This document shows positions 12,401 to 23,324 of a stretch of DNA of 64,000 bases, piece by piece (position 1 is the stretch's first letter; each line of letters starts with the position of its first letter). The stretch spans positions 12,992,501 through 13,056,500 of the forward strand of contig CM072344.1 of NCBI GenBank assembly GCA_036874045.1. Direction: 5' to 3'. The notes below the pieces were generated by a model. That model was not told the DNA's origin. It made no database searches and worked only from the letters and a program-made list of their open reading frames with translations. A program made the position numbers and the translations under genes. This stretch comes from Cymodocea nodosa (lineage: Eukaryota; Streptophyta; Magnoliopsida; Alismatales; Cymodoceaceae).

Positions 12401-14949
12401 CATAACCTCAGCCAAAAAAGATACACAATAGTAGTGCATAATTTACAAAATTTTTGTAACCTCATAAGAAGTGTATGATCACCATTATGCATAACCAGTC
12501 ACGGCAGGTATACCAAAATCATAGCTGATTTTCAGACCAAATTATTTGAAAATGAGAGAAACATTGATGTAAGTGGTCTTTTTTAGGGAAAGCGTGAGAT
12601 GATTCTCACTGAAGAACAATTAAGTATCATCTGAGAAGGACGTACAAGAAGAAAAAAGAAGTTAAATTACTACAGTTCTAATTTACATATGACCTCTCCC
12701 CCTTATTTAAGTAGTTGGCCCATGAGGTGAACACAACAAAGTCTGGAATCTTCCCCTTGAAGATGAGTTGTTACTATGCAAGTTGTCCATATAATCACTT
12801 GGACAATCAGGCATAGCTTGTGTTGCTCTTAATTCCACTTTTCTGGTATGACCCTCCTGTTTGCAACAACTTTGCGTGAGTTGCACCAGTGGTCCTCTTA
12901 GATGTAGAACAGTCTAGATTACAAAAACAAGAGGGAAACTCAAGAATAAATGGATTAAAGTACCTTTCGAAGACCCTCAAGGAAAAAATATCATCTCTAC
13001 CTGTCCCCATTTACTACAATATAACTTTATAAATACCCTTTGTCTACAAACTAGCCACGTAAACAACTTAACCTTCAGATGGATGTGGCATTTCCATACA
13101 ATTTATGAGAACTACATGGCTAAGTGTAGTGAATAAGTTTGTTATAGCAACTGCTCACTGTGAATCTTCCAGAATTATGGAGCGTGCATCTAGGTTAGTC
13201 ATCCATTATGTTACGAGGACAAAATTGATTTACCTTCTGTAATAGCTTAATCAACTGTTGTGCTACAAGATCCCACATATTTCTTCTGAAATGGAAGTTC
13301 CATGCCCACTGATGAATCTTATTTGATTGTAAGTTCACTTTCCTGACCCAGAATATTTTCATCAACTACCCATTTATCCCATCAGAGAGATTATCTTTCC
13401 TGGAACCAATGAGATGGTTCCACGAGAAGGACAAAAATCTAACATCTTCAGAACATACCTCTAGAAAGATGATCAGAACCCCCCACCACCAACAGGATGG
13501 AGCTTCCCATTGCAATAAAATATGGAATTGATGAATCAAACAAAAACTAGAACCAGAGTGCTTTCCTTAAAAAAGCCATATTAAATTCACTAACCACAGA
13601 ATACCCAAGCTATCTTCTTTGATATGTAAGAAAATAGCTTCATAATTAACCCAATGTAATGCTTTTATCTATCTTTAACCCTAGCCACAGACATGTCCGC
13701 ATCTTTTGTTCAATTATTCTCCTTGATATGGGGTGAGAAACAACATCAGATTCCTTACTCAATATCAGAGGTATCACACTAGAAATGAAACCCTCACTAT
13801 CGCATGCATGGGAAGAGTGTGCTTATGCTACAGGGGATCTGGCCCAACAACATGATATCCATCAAAAAGTCAGATCCATTGAATTCATTGGTGAGCTGGA
13901 CTGTATTAAGTTGATAATACAAAAAGATCTGGTGTTCCATTAGAATCTTGTCTGCTACCACTAAATCCATTTCCATATTTTCTCAATCTCTTATTAAAAT
14001 CTGTCATTTAATCTCCTTTCAGATTCTAAGATAACGTATTTCCAGCATCTATATCATTCTTTGATGACAATAAAGAACAACAATGTAAAACCTTTCCATT
14101 TCACTAAAATCCTTGTCGTTTAACTTTCCTTTCAAAATCTTCCGATTCTGAGATGGCAACATATTTCCAGCATTTATATCTTCCTTTGATGAAAATAACA
14201 GTAATATAAAATCTTTCCATTTCTGTAAAAATCCTTGTTATTTAACCTTTTTTTTCCACAACCTACTGATTGTGAGACAACAACTTATTTCCAGCATCTA
14301 TTTCTTTCTTTGGTGGCTCATTTAAAAGACTTCTGCCTTGGACCAATACAAAAAGTTTCCATCTACGAACCCCCTTACATGAAATTGCCAAATGTCAACA
14401 TACCAGCACCTCAGCCACCATTAATCATGTGGTAGTTTCTATCATCCCAGACTTTGTCCTAGGAGCCATCAACCTTTGTTTGAAGTGCCGCCATCATGCT
14501 TGGCTTCACCCTCAAACACAGTGTGAGTCAGCTGCCCATGTACTTGGCTTCACCCTCAACACAATATGAGTCAACTGCCCACATTTGCTTCGGATCCTAG
14601 ACTTAAGTCCAAAGAAGTGGAAAGAAAATTATATTATTGAAACTTTGTAATATTATTGGAAGGAAAAAGTTTTCTGAGCAATATTGCAGAAGAAAAAGTT
14701 GAACACCAAATTTAAAAAAAATGAAAGCATACTACTGCAAGGTGTATCTTTTTGTTACCACAAGAATTATCATCAACGATAGAGCTACTTTGCAGATATA
14801 AGAAAAGCAACATCATACTTAGCATAAGCATCACATAGAAAAAGTTATTATCCTGCATGGAACATCTCATTAAAATATGATGAACAAAACAGATGCAAGC
14901 ATTATAGCCCTTACAGATCTCTCACAGTTTGGTCGAAAGCCTTCTTCAT
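3493..14949 (-). CDS. EPSIN2: Clathrin interactor EPSIN2/3-like protein (ENTH domain)
   Basis: Epsin-type adaptor that binds phosphoinositides through its ENTH domain and recruits clathrin and AP adaptors for vesicle traffic between Golgi, endosome and vacuole. Exons, minus strand: 14949-14915, 9817-9766, 9645-9566, 9482-9404, 8092-8009, 7933-7788, 7695-7381, 6874-6836, 6725-6627, 6379-6174, 5045-4867, 4699-3976, 3890-3493. All introns are GT-AG, phases join, and the total is 2436 nt (811 residues). ENTH covers about residues 1-160, beginning [12 protein letters not shown] and containing [11 protein letters not shown] and [17 protein letters not shown]. An Arg/Asp-rich segment follows (about 160-265), then [16 protein letters not shown] (DPF adaptor motif), a Pro/Ser/Gln-rich region, [13 protein letters not shown] and a Gly/Met-rich tail. 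Odd points: Arg in the K-V-P-R-I-E-Q-K segment, where Gly is usual, and Gly instead of Ala before L-I-V-L-E-Y. The start is fixed by family alignment. EPSIN2 versus EPSIN3 is not resolved. Confidence 0.93.
6323..6456 (-). repeat. Tandem duplication of intron end plus exon start, copy A (used exon)
   Basis: This 134-bp segment covers the first 57 or so bases of epsin coding exon 10, its acceptor at 6380 and part of the intron. A diverged copy lies at 6502-6625. Copy A joins directly to the rest of the exon, so it is the one used in the gene model. Confidence 0.8.
6502..6625 (-). repeat. Tandem duplication of intron end plus exon start, copy B
   Basis: Copy B begins right at the donor of the preceding exon (6626) and contains its own acceptor-like TTGGCAG near 6561 followed by exon-like codons in the same phase ([15 protein letters not shown]). 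Reading on without further splicing meets a TAA just before copy A's acceptor. Copy B is therefore either skipped or used as an alternative acceptor that gives a truncated product. Confidence 0.75.
7244..7378 (-). repeat. Local duplication in an epsin intron
   Basis: Two copies of a roughly 55-bp unit (7244-7302 and 7324-7378) share CATC-TTCTAT, GGCAAAGATG and AGACAGAAAGTTGCA. The second copy abuts the donor of the exon that ends at 7381. No coding potential is evident. Confidence 0.6.
10112..12300 (-). mobile_element. Decayed LINE (RTE-like) in epsin intron
   Basis: On the minus strand the order is: end of the endonuclease region and linker (12240-11980), [15 protein letters not shown] at the reverse-transcriptase start (around 11480), D-L-H-M-V-F with K-K-A-Y-D-R-V-P-R (around 11100), the catalytic-box equivalent M-L-F-A-D-N-I-V-L (around 10870; the second Asp of FADD is Asn), and the C-terminal domain (Y-I-L-R near 10455, then V-G-V-A-S-I-E-D-K). 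The 3' end resembles plant LINEs that finish with GACCCC...TTGTTGTT-type sequence (10190-10112). Many stops and shifts are present. It lies in the same orientation as the host gene, inside the 5.1-kb intron between coding exons 1 and 2. Confidence 0.85.
12301..14004. other. Intron sequence without recognisable content
   Basis: This stretch continues the 5.1-kb epsin intron. It is somewhat richer in GC between about 13200 and 14000, with short open pieces on the minus strand that I cannot assign to any family. No RNA gene or clear repeat was seen. Confidence 0.4.
14005..14320 (+). repeat. Degenerate 110-120-bp tandem repeat, about 2.7 copies
   Basis: Three consecutive units start near 14005, 14117 and 14238. 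Each contains TTTAAC/TTTAAT followed by a T-rich run, then GATTCTGAGA-like sequence, TATTTCCAGCATCTAT, CTTTGATGA and a final TTTCCATTTC-AAAATCCTTG. The third is cut short near 14320. The units are intronic to the epsin gene. Confidence 0.75.
14488..14585 (+). repeat. Two-copy tandem repeat of about 50 bp
   Basis: CTTGGCTTCACCCTCAA, then a CACAGTGTGAGTCAGCTGCCCA-like segment, occurs twice in direct succession. It is intronic, next to the 110-120-bp repeat. Confidence 0.7.
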
Positions 14950-15358
14950 TATTCCTGTAACAAAGTGCTTTAATGATTTTGGTAAATAATCTTCTTTTAG
15001 AATGATCTAATTCCTTTAGATCTTGACCTACAAAATAACATAAGAAAGCAAATGTCACTAACGGAAATGTTATCACCATCTTCTAATAAAGAAAGCAAAA
15101 ATAATCATCTTATCATGTAGGTTGTTAACATGATACTTTCTTTCCATTTATTCCTATTCATTACTATATTATTTGTTATGATTAAATTCACAAATTTCCC
15201 ACTATTTCTCTGTTCAAACCATCTAATTTCAGTCTTCCTCTATCTCTTTTTATTTAACTCGAATTCATCAATTTCCCTTCCTTTCAGGTATATGCATACT
15301 CCTTTATGCATGACCAAATCATTTACAACAATTTCACGTCCAGCCAATCCACACCGCA

Positions 15359-15724
15359 ATGCCCAATGTTCACTTTGAGAACATAGAACCATCTTCCATG
15401 AAACATCCGTTTCAGAGTATGAACAGCACAAATGGCACAAAAACCAAGCAGTATGAGAATACCAGACCATCTGACTGGTACAAAAAGCCCCTCACCAAAG
15501 GAAGAGAAATTGAAGGAAGTAGGCCATACACAGAGGACCAGCTGGAACTGGGGAAAAAAAGGGGATGGAGGGGGACAGAAACTAAAATGGAAACACCCAG
15601 AACCACCCTCAAGAGCCTACTGGTTGACCAGGAAACACCTCTAAAAAGAAGACCAGCTCATAATGAAGACAAGTGGGAGGAAGAATTTATCCATGGTGGT
15701 CCATCACCAGGAAAAAAGCACTAA
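15359..15724 (+). other. Unassigned 121-residue open frame in the leader intron
   Basis: The open frame is hydrophilic and rich in Lys, Glu, Thr and Pro, with S-D-W-Y-K-K-P-L and R-P-Y-T-E-D-Q-L segments. It lies antisense to the epsin gene within its leader intron, in a patch of higher GC than the surroundings. I recognise no domain and see no promoter or splice context. It could be a captured exon, a remnant of a mobile element, or chance. Confidence 0.2.
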
Positions 15725-15879
15725 AACCGTTGACTGGAGCTCAAAGATTTGTTGGACAGGAAGTGGCTAGAGTGTAAGTCCATGTATGCCATTTGAAATC
15801 CTAAAATCTTATATGTATATCAAATGTGAAATCCTAAAGTGGTAGGTCGAATGGCTATATTCCCTTTTTATTTTCAGCT

Positions 15880-16390
15880 GGAATGGTATGCCAATGATAC
15901 AATCAATATGTTGTTTTCACAATGATTGGTTGGATCCACATACCAAATGGAGTTTTGGTGTGCCAAACATTTTATGCCCTAGACCTTGATGAAACAATTG
16001 GTATACCATTTCACAGCATCGGTATGTTGATCATGTGTGTTGAAAAAATCCATTAAGTTTTGAAAATTCAGTATATTGGACAAACTATACCCTAGTTCCT
16101 TATGCAACAAATAGTATACCATTTCACAAGGGCAATATCTCGTTCTTCCTAAGTCTTGCCCTTAATACAACAAATGGTATGCCAGTTCTTAGTGTCGGTA
16201 TACCATTCATCTTAAGTTTGAAACTGATGCAACAATTGGCATGCTAATGCCTAGCAAATGATATGTTCATTTTATGTTTCATGTTTACCGTCCCTAAAAT
16301 TCAATATGCCAACTCCAATACCAATATGCCAATCTAGGTTGACTACTTAAGCTAAATCTACCATCCTATAAAATGGTATGCCAGAAAAAA
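15880..16390 (+). repeat. Degenerate repeats built on GGTATGCCA / GGTATACCATTTCA
   Basis: At least six variants of the near-palindromic word TGGTATGCCA or TGGTATACCA recur, often preceded by CAACAAAT and followed by TTTCACA, then CGGTAT. Spacing is roughly 60-120 bp. The words TAGTATGCTA and TGGTATGCTT near 63620-63660 are similar. Most of the sequence between the words is diverged. Confidence 0.55.
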
Positions 16391-17167
16391 ATCACATAAA
16401 ATTTATAAATTTGTGTAGCATGCTTATAATCACATACTTACTATATTTATAAATTCGAATATATCGTATATATCCAACACATCACCAACCTCATCAGGTC
16501 CACCTAAAAAATGCCCGAGGCGAGAGGCCAAGAGACAACCTAATTGAAATACGGGGCATTGACGTGAAAACCAAAAAATTCTCTGACATTGAAAAAATAT
16601 CTTTTTGCAAAGTTGGTGGATCTAAAAATCACGTAAATTTTTGATAAATCATCCAACTATCATAAACCTCCATTGGAGAGTTGAGCGTGAATTATAACAC
16701 AGAGGAACCCACGACAGCAAGTGTGAACAAAACAAGAGGAGGAACTTCGTAGAGGCATTACGGGACAGCAAACGATAGTGGTGAAACCAAGTTATCCAGA
16801 TAAAACTTTAAGCAGTCAGTCCGTTCCGGAAACTTGGAGACCATCCGCTTCAACAAACAAATCCAAAAACAATCCCAATTCCCACCCTGAGATCCAAACA
16901 AGATCTCCCACCCACCACAGCTCAAACCCGTAGATCAAGCCTCAACCGACCACGCGCCAGCAAGATCCACACGCGAAATGGAAAGCTTCCCCAATCGGAC
17001 CTAAAAAAAACGAACTCCCTTTCAACCAAACGCACCAGACAAGTCGAACTCCACGCCAGAGCACGCGTAGAAGAATCCATATTATCCAGCTCAACCCAGC
17101 ACCCCCGATCCAACAACCTAGAAGGAACGGTAAGGGAATCCTTACCCCAGGCCAGATCTCCCGAAAG

Positions 17168-17214
17168 GCAGCAGCAGCAGCAGCAGACGCCACCAAAAAA
17201 AAAAAAAAAAAAAA
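17168..17214 (+). repeat. (GCA)n microsatellite followed by A20
   Basis: About six GCA/CAG triplets (17168-17186) are followed by a run of 20 A (17195-17214). On the epsin sense strand this is a poly-T tract followed by CTG repeats, about 100 bp inside the leader intron. Confidence 0.9.
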
Positions 17215-17310
17215 CACCCCAGATCTCGCGATCCCAGCAGTGTCGGTAGGTATCATCCATCACGAAAAACTGAAGAAGGCAGAGCTGGCGGGAGATGGAA
17301 GAGCACCTAC

Positions 17311-17460
17311 CAGAGTACGAGGCGGCGGAGGGAAGAGGGAGCTGAGGTTCGGTCGAGCGGGCGGATTCGTAGATGCGTCGGAGAATTCCGATCTCGCTCT
17401 CACCTTTCCTCTCTTCTTCTGTATGCCTTTTTCCTCTCGACGTCTGTCTTTTTTAAGAGG
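17311..17460 (-). other. Probable non-coding first exon (5' UTR) of the epsin gene
   Basis: Reading the minus strand, a CT-rich, GC-richer segment ends at a donor-like CTCTG/gtaggt (exon end 17311). The coding exon begins only at 14954 after an acceptor (ttacag) five bases before the ATG. A spliced 5' UTR with a 2.36-kb leader intron fits. The transcription start is not visible and 17460 is an estimate. No clear TATA box lies above it, although a TTAAAAAA stretch and a GGGCC motif occur within about 80 bases upstream. CT-rich leaders and leader introns are common in plant housekeeping genes. Confidence 0.5.
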
Positions 17461-17479
17461 TGTCAAAGGAAATAATTAG

Positions 17480-18225
17480 AACTGACCACCACCAGGCCCG
17501 TGGGAGTAGTTTCCGTCATTATCACTTTATTTATTTGCTGTCATAATTATTTTCGTGTCGCGAGGTTTCTTCCGCTTACACGTTTAAAACTTTTAATTCC
17601 ATGTTTAGTTAAACAGTACTTTTTTTGTCAATTAATCTCATGTTAAGGAGTAGATCAGTAGCCTCCTTCTTCAATTCATCTTTTCGCTGCTTATCTCTCT
17701 TTCTTGTACCTGTAGCTTTTCGTTAAAATGACTGTGACAATTGTTCTCTACCAGAAATAATCGTTCCGTGTAAATATCTTTTTTTTACAAATATTTCCAC
17801 GGTCAAGTATAATTTCAATGTTTTACGTAGACCTCCACTCTTACCGTCTTTTCAAGGTTTTACTCCAACTTTATAAATAGCTAAATATTTTGAGTACAGA
17901 GTGGTTAAAATAGCTAAATAAATGTACTTTTTGTATTGTCGCTTATTTTCTCGTTATTAAATTTTAAAATTGAAAAATAGAATATTACTTCAATTTTATA
18001 ATCTAATCTCGTCTTATTGTTTACACTTTTGTCTTTTTTTGACAAAATCGTCAAACTTTCGCTCCTTTACGATCAGAGAAATCCCAGTCACAACCTGATA
18101 AGATAGAATTTTAACTCAAAAACGACTTAGAATCTGATGATGCATTGCATCTCGACGCTTCTTCCTCTCTGATTCTAGAAATGGAAACGGTAAGGAATGA
18201 TAGGAAATGATCGGAAAACAAAAAT
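17480..18225. other. Intergenic region upstream of epsin
   Basis: AT-rich sequence that should include the epsin promoter (read on the minus strand). I see no convincing TATA box or conserved site, and no gene on either strand. Confidence 0.4.
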
Positions 18226-19016
18226 AAGATGTCTGTGTAACGGTAGGAAATGATAAAAATTATATTATTAAAATAATTTTTAAAATATTAAATAATAAAT
18301 TGACAAAATTACAATTAGCTTGATAAAAATGATAGGAAATTAAAGATATATTATATATTGAAAAGTAATATTTTAAATATTATAGAATATATTAATATTT
18401 CATTAAATATAGATGTACACATGTGAAATAATATACTTGTAATTAACATAAACAACATTCTTCATTATTATCTAAATTTTTTTAGAAATAATATGTTAAT
18501 GTATTATTTAATATTATTAAGTAGTGTTGGAATTAATGCTACTTATTTAACATAATATTAAGTTGTTGAATATCTTAATATATTATTTATTCTTATAACA
18601 TTAATGTTATTATATTTTAATGTATTATAATCTAGTATCATTTTTCAACGTTATTTTTTATTTTAATCTATTATTTATTTTTTATTATTATTATACTTCT
18701 TGATATCATGTGTAATGTTATTATTTTAATGTGTTATAATTATAATATGTTATTTATTATTGTAATTATAATTATTATATTTAATTTATTATAATTATAT
18801 ATTATTTATTATATTATAAGTCTATATCATTTCTCATCATTTTCGAATTGTTGAGGTAGGAAATGATGAAAAATATTTTCTTTAATACGAAAGAAAATAA
18901 CGAGAAATCATCTCCTTCTATTTCTATTAACACAAATACAATAAATGACAAGAAAATTTTTCTCACCATTTCTTTTCCTTTTATTTTCTATTATTTCCGA
19001 TCACACAAACCCCTCC
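18226..19016. mobile_element. AT-rich MITE-like element
   Basis: The two ends are imperfect inverted repeats: left TGTGTAACGGTAGGAAATGA, right (reverse complement) TGTGTGATCGGAAATAATAG. The interior is almost pure A/T with TTATTATT-like runs. No coding capacity and no clear target duplication were found, so the exact limits are uncertain. Confidence 0.5.
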
Positions 19017-19101
19017 CCTCTTACTTAAGATTTTTTAAGAATGTTGGGAAAACAATGCTTTCTAAAGACTTAATTATATGTTTTAGAAATTGTTATTTAA
19101 A

Positions 19102-19704
19102 AGGTGTTTATACATTTGGAAAATGACGGAAAGAAAATAATGAAATATCACAGAAAATGACAAAAAGTTAATAAAAAATCAAGGTATCTATGCGTAGAAT
19201 AGAAAAATGATGAAAATTTACAAAATGTAAAATATGTATGTTTATTCATAGAATAGAAAATGTTAAAATTGATAAATTAAATATTTTTTGTATTTATTTG
19301 AAAGATAAAGAATAAAAAATTTTATTATAAATAATACAAAATAAAGTCATTTGTGACAATAGTTATAACATAAAATACGTTTCACATATCTTTATTGTTC
19401 TACGTATCTTTTATAATATCAATTCTCATTTACTAAGGATATAAATAATTTCAATATCAAAATTATATGCTGCTAATATATTCTATGATAATTTACTTTT
19501 TCTATTCTTTTATTTTTTGTTAGTTTCAGAAATCAAGAAGTTAGAAAATGAAAGAAAATTTTTCTTATATGTAGAAGAAAAATGATGGAATCTTTCAAAA
19601 ATCCATTTGATGTACAAACGTTCATAAAATGACAAAAAAAATTTCATAATTTTTCTTTTCGAAGTTTTCCATCGTTTTCTAGATGTACAAATACCCCGTT
19701 AGTA
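19102..19704 (+). mobile_element. MITE family member 1
   Basis: An approximately 600-bp AT-rich element with terminal inverted repeats of roughly 30 bp: left GGTGTTTATACATTTGGAAA, right end (reverse complement) GGGGTATTTGTACATCTAGA. Its interior (GATAAATTAAATATTTTT, CAATTCTCATTTACTAAGGA) is shared with the elements at 21770-22257 and 22698-23280. There is no coding sequence, and the flanks show no unambiguous target duplication. Confidence 0.7.
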
Positions 19705-21769
19705 ATAATAGATCAAGTGTTTAATAACATCAATAAAATTTACAATTTTTCTAAGAACACAACCCAAATTGAATTAAATCTTACTTAAATAATACAACAA
19801 ATTAAAACAATTATTGCATCTTATTGAATGATCAAGATAGTTTGAGCATTTTCCTTCTGTCTTTATTGAACTTCTTGTTTGATGCTTACGCCCACTAACT
19901 TCCTTTGTTTTGTTCGTGACTTTTCATTGCAATATTTTCATAATTCCCGCAACAAATTTAATATATTCTATTATACCATTGCCATTAAATTTTATTTCAT
20001 CTACAATCTATTGAAAAAGATTTTTGTCACAAATGCTATAAAAAAGATTTGACCACACACAAATAACATCCTAAATAAATGCACGTTAAACGTGATTGAT
20101 AAATAAACACAATGGTATAAAAAAATGGGCTTAATTTCTAATATGACATGCCGATAATGACATGTACGAAAATATAACAACATTTTAAAAGCAAAAAATT
20201 CATTCTATTCCTCTCAACGTAGAATTTGAAGTGGATTAATTATATTATTTCATAAATATGAGAAATACTTGTTTTATCTATTATATTAATTATATCTATG
20301 CGTACGATTATGTTTGTTTAGAAATTCTAAAATCTTTTGGAAATTGAGGAGTATAATACTGTAGAGCAATATTTAGATGATAGAAAGTGCTTAAATAGTG
20401 ATTTACATTTTTACCCTTTATCTATAAATCTTGAAAAAAAATATAAATAACAAATCAGAGAGTATTTGTGCAAGAAAAAAAAAAGAATTTATAAGAAATG
20501 AAAAATAAAAGAAATTATTTTCTTTTCTTTTCTTATCGTTTGTATTATGTCAAGGAGTAAAGAAATTTAAAATTTCATCATATCATTTGATCAATAAATA
20601 CATCAAATTATTTCTAAAATTGACATATTGTCTCTATAAATAGTATACCGAGCATAGTCATATACTCATAATTATTTACAAATTTGATATATCATTTTTA
20701 TAAATGCTATACCAACTTAATTTACACAACATTTTTATAAATAGTACGTCAACATCTATACAAAAATTCCTTTGCCCCATTACCCAACCCAACATGAATA
20801 ACTAATAAATAAAGAGAAATAGATTAATCCTTCAAACCCTGAACTCATCCACTCCTTTCAATTCTGTCACTTCTTTTCCCATGGAAATTTCTAAGGTGCA
20901 CAACCACCTCAAGAGAGACCAAAAGTGTCACCTTAACTTTAATAAACCATTAGCTTTGAAAGGAAGTCATCTCATCTCCCTCTAACCTTCTCATTTGTTC
21001 CTTGGTCCATAGGAAATAGAGCAACCATGGCGCATAGATCTTTCTAGGTGTCATACCCCCACTTACCTTTGACAAGTGTGGCTTCTTTAAACAAACGTAG
21101 CTTAAGAAAAACATGGATGGAGTTTTAAATTGGAAGCTTTGATCCCACATAAATAATCAAGGAAGGATTTAAAGAAATCAATTAAGTGTGATCACCATAC
21201 AAGGAAAGATATTTAAATTTATCGGTAAGGGTAGTTTAGTCAACTTTGAATATTACCAAACAATGAACTCAAGGCTTTGTTACATTTGTAGGTTATCACG
21301 CCATGGAGGCCACACAAACCATCATTCTATGGCCCCTAGATAATCCAATGTTTTCATTTTTCTCTATTTCTGTGAAAAAAAGAAATAAAGAAAGAAATAA
21401 AGAAATAAACTACCATTTTTAAATAAATGACATCATTTTCAGTTTTGAAGTGACGTCACAACGATGAGAGAGTTTGTGCTAAATTTTCTATTTAATTTTC
21501 CTTGAACTTAACTTCTTGACGACAGAATTGAAAACATCTACTCCATATTTAAGAAAACCTTGAACTTTATATCCTTTCGGATAGAGATTTTTTGTAGTGG
21601 GTTCAGATGTTAGAAAGCTTTAAATGAGATTCAAACCAAATAAAACGAACATGAAGAAAGCAACAATTGAATTAGAAATAACTCCCAAACTAAGAAAATG
21701 GGTAAACTAATAATCTTGATGTTTGTGCATATATAAAATGACAGAAAACTCTAGAAATCTTCCAACTTT
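19705..21769. other. Intergenic AT-rich DNA
   Basis: No gene recognised. The stretch 20820-21160 is less AT-rich and holds a 66-residue minus-strand open frame (20950-21150) without a recognisable domain. Short A-rich runs and a GAAATAAA repeat (about 21380-21410) are present. Confidence 0.4.
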
Positions 21770-22257
21770 TTTGAATATTTGTCAACTAAACGAGTTTTCG
21801 AAAGATTCCGTAATTTTCCTTTAAGATTTTTTTTTTTCTTCTGATATTTTGATCTCCAAAACTAAAAAAAAATGAAAAAATAGAAAAAATGAATTATCAC
21901 AAAATATATTAGTAACATGTAATTTTAATATAAAAATTATTTATATCTTTAATGAATGAGAATTGATATTATAAGAGATACATAGAATAATAAAAATGTA
22001 TGAAATATATTTTATGTTAGAATTATTGTTACAAATAACTCTATATGATAATAAATTTTCTTATTTTTTATCTGACAAAAAATATTTAATTTATTAATTT
22101 TAATATTTTTTATTTTATAAATAACTAAATATATTTTATGATTTTCTATCATTTATGTATACAAATACACATATTTTAAATTCTATTATTTTCTATTTTG
22201 TACATAAATATCTTGATTTTTTACATTATATTCCATCATTTTCTTACAAACACCCTC
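21770..22257 (-). mobile_element. MITE family member 2, inverted
   Basis: Reading the minus strand, the element begins GGGTGTTTGTAAGAAAATGA and contains the family interior (AAATATTTTTTGTCAGATAA, then ATCTCTTATAATATCAATTC). It is the reverse-orientation copy of the family at 19102-19704. The far end near 21770 is degraded. Confidence 0.65.
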
Positions 22258-22697
22258 CTTAATGTTTGCTTCCTATCTGATATCTTGTAGATCATCATTT
22301 TCCTATAAAACCTACGTTTTGCCGTAGATTCTTTCGATTATTGATTTCATAACCAAGACCTTTATATTTTAATTTGACTCTAACCTTTCCGGAAAAGTCA
22401 AAAAAGGCCCCAATCACCTTTGACTTTTTTGATTTTGACGAACACGTTCGTGGTAAAATTCATTTCCGAAATGGGGCCCGTTTTTGATTCGAACGGAACA
22501 AGTCTTTCCGAAACGGAAACAATGTTAGATGGCACGTCAACGTCGATTAAAAAGAATCAACCAACAACTCTGTCAATTTCACGACAATTTAATTTAAATG
22601 ACGAGAACAGCGCCAATTCATGTGAACCAAAATATTATTAAAAAAAAAAAAAAAAAAAAAACCAAGCAAGACTGGTCAATAGGAGTGATTAATTCGT
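22258..22697. other. Short non-repetitive stretch with an A22 run
   Basis: Between two MITE copies lies sequence of more balanced composition with a 73-residue plus-strand open frame (22420-22641) that resembles no known family to me. A run of 22 A (22640-22661) follows. A retro-copied transcript end is conceivable but unsupported. Confidence 0.3.
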
Positions 22698-23278
22698 CGA
22701 TGAGGTGTTTTGCGTGTTGAAAAATGGTGAAAAGAAAAATGATAAAAAGTTAGAATATTTATGTACAGAATAGAAAATGATGTAATTTAAAATATGTGAA
22801 TTTGTATAAAAAATAATTAAAAATTATAAAATATATATTTATTTATAAAATAAAAATATTAAAATTAATAAATTAAATATTTTTTATATTTATCTATAAG
22901 ATAAAGAATAACAAAATTTGTTATAGATAATATAAGATAAAGTCATATATGATAATTATTACAATATAAAATATATTTTACATATTTTTATTATTCTACA
23001 TATCTCTTATACTATCAATTCTCATCTATTAAAGATATAAATAATTTTTATATCAAAATTACATGTTGTTAATATATTATGTGATAATTTATATTTTCTT
23101 TTTCTTTATTTTCAATCAATTTTAAAGATTAGAAGGTCAAAAAATGAAAGAAAAATTTTCTTATATATCAAGAGAAAATAACAGAAAATCATTTGATACA
23201 CAAAAATTCAAAAATGATAAAAAAAAAATTTCATCATTTTCTTTTTCAACATTTTTTATTTTTATTTTTTAGGTGTAC

Positions 23279-23280
<2 letters not shown>
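22698..23280 (+). mobile_element. MITE family member 3
   Basis: Left end GAGGTGTTTTGCGTGTTGAA, same interior as the copy at 19102 (AATTAAATATTTTTTATATT, CAATTCTCATCTATTAAAGA), right end ...TAGGTGTACAA joined directly to a poly-C run. In the other members the corresponding end reads ...GTACAAATACCCC or ...ACAAACACCC. Confidence 0.7.

Positions 23281-23324
<44 letters not shown>
23281..23324 (+). repeat. Homopolymer C44
   Basis: An uninterrupted run of 44 C bases starts at the very end of a MITE terminal repeat. It gives false proline- and glycine-rich open frames on the two strands. Confidence 0.95.
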
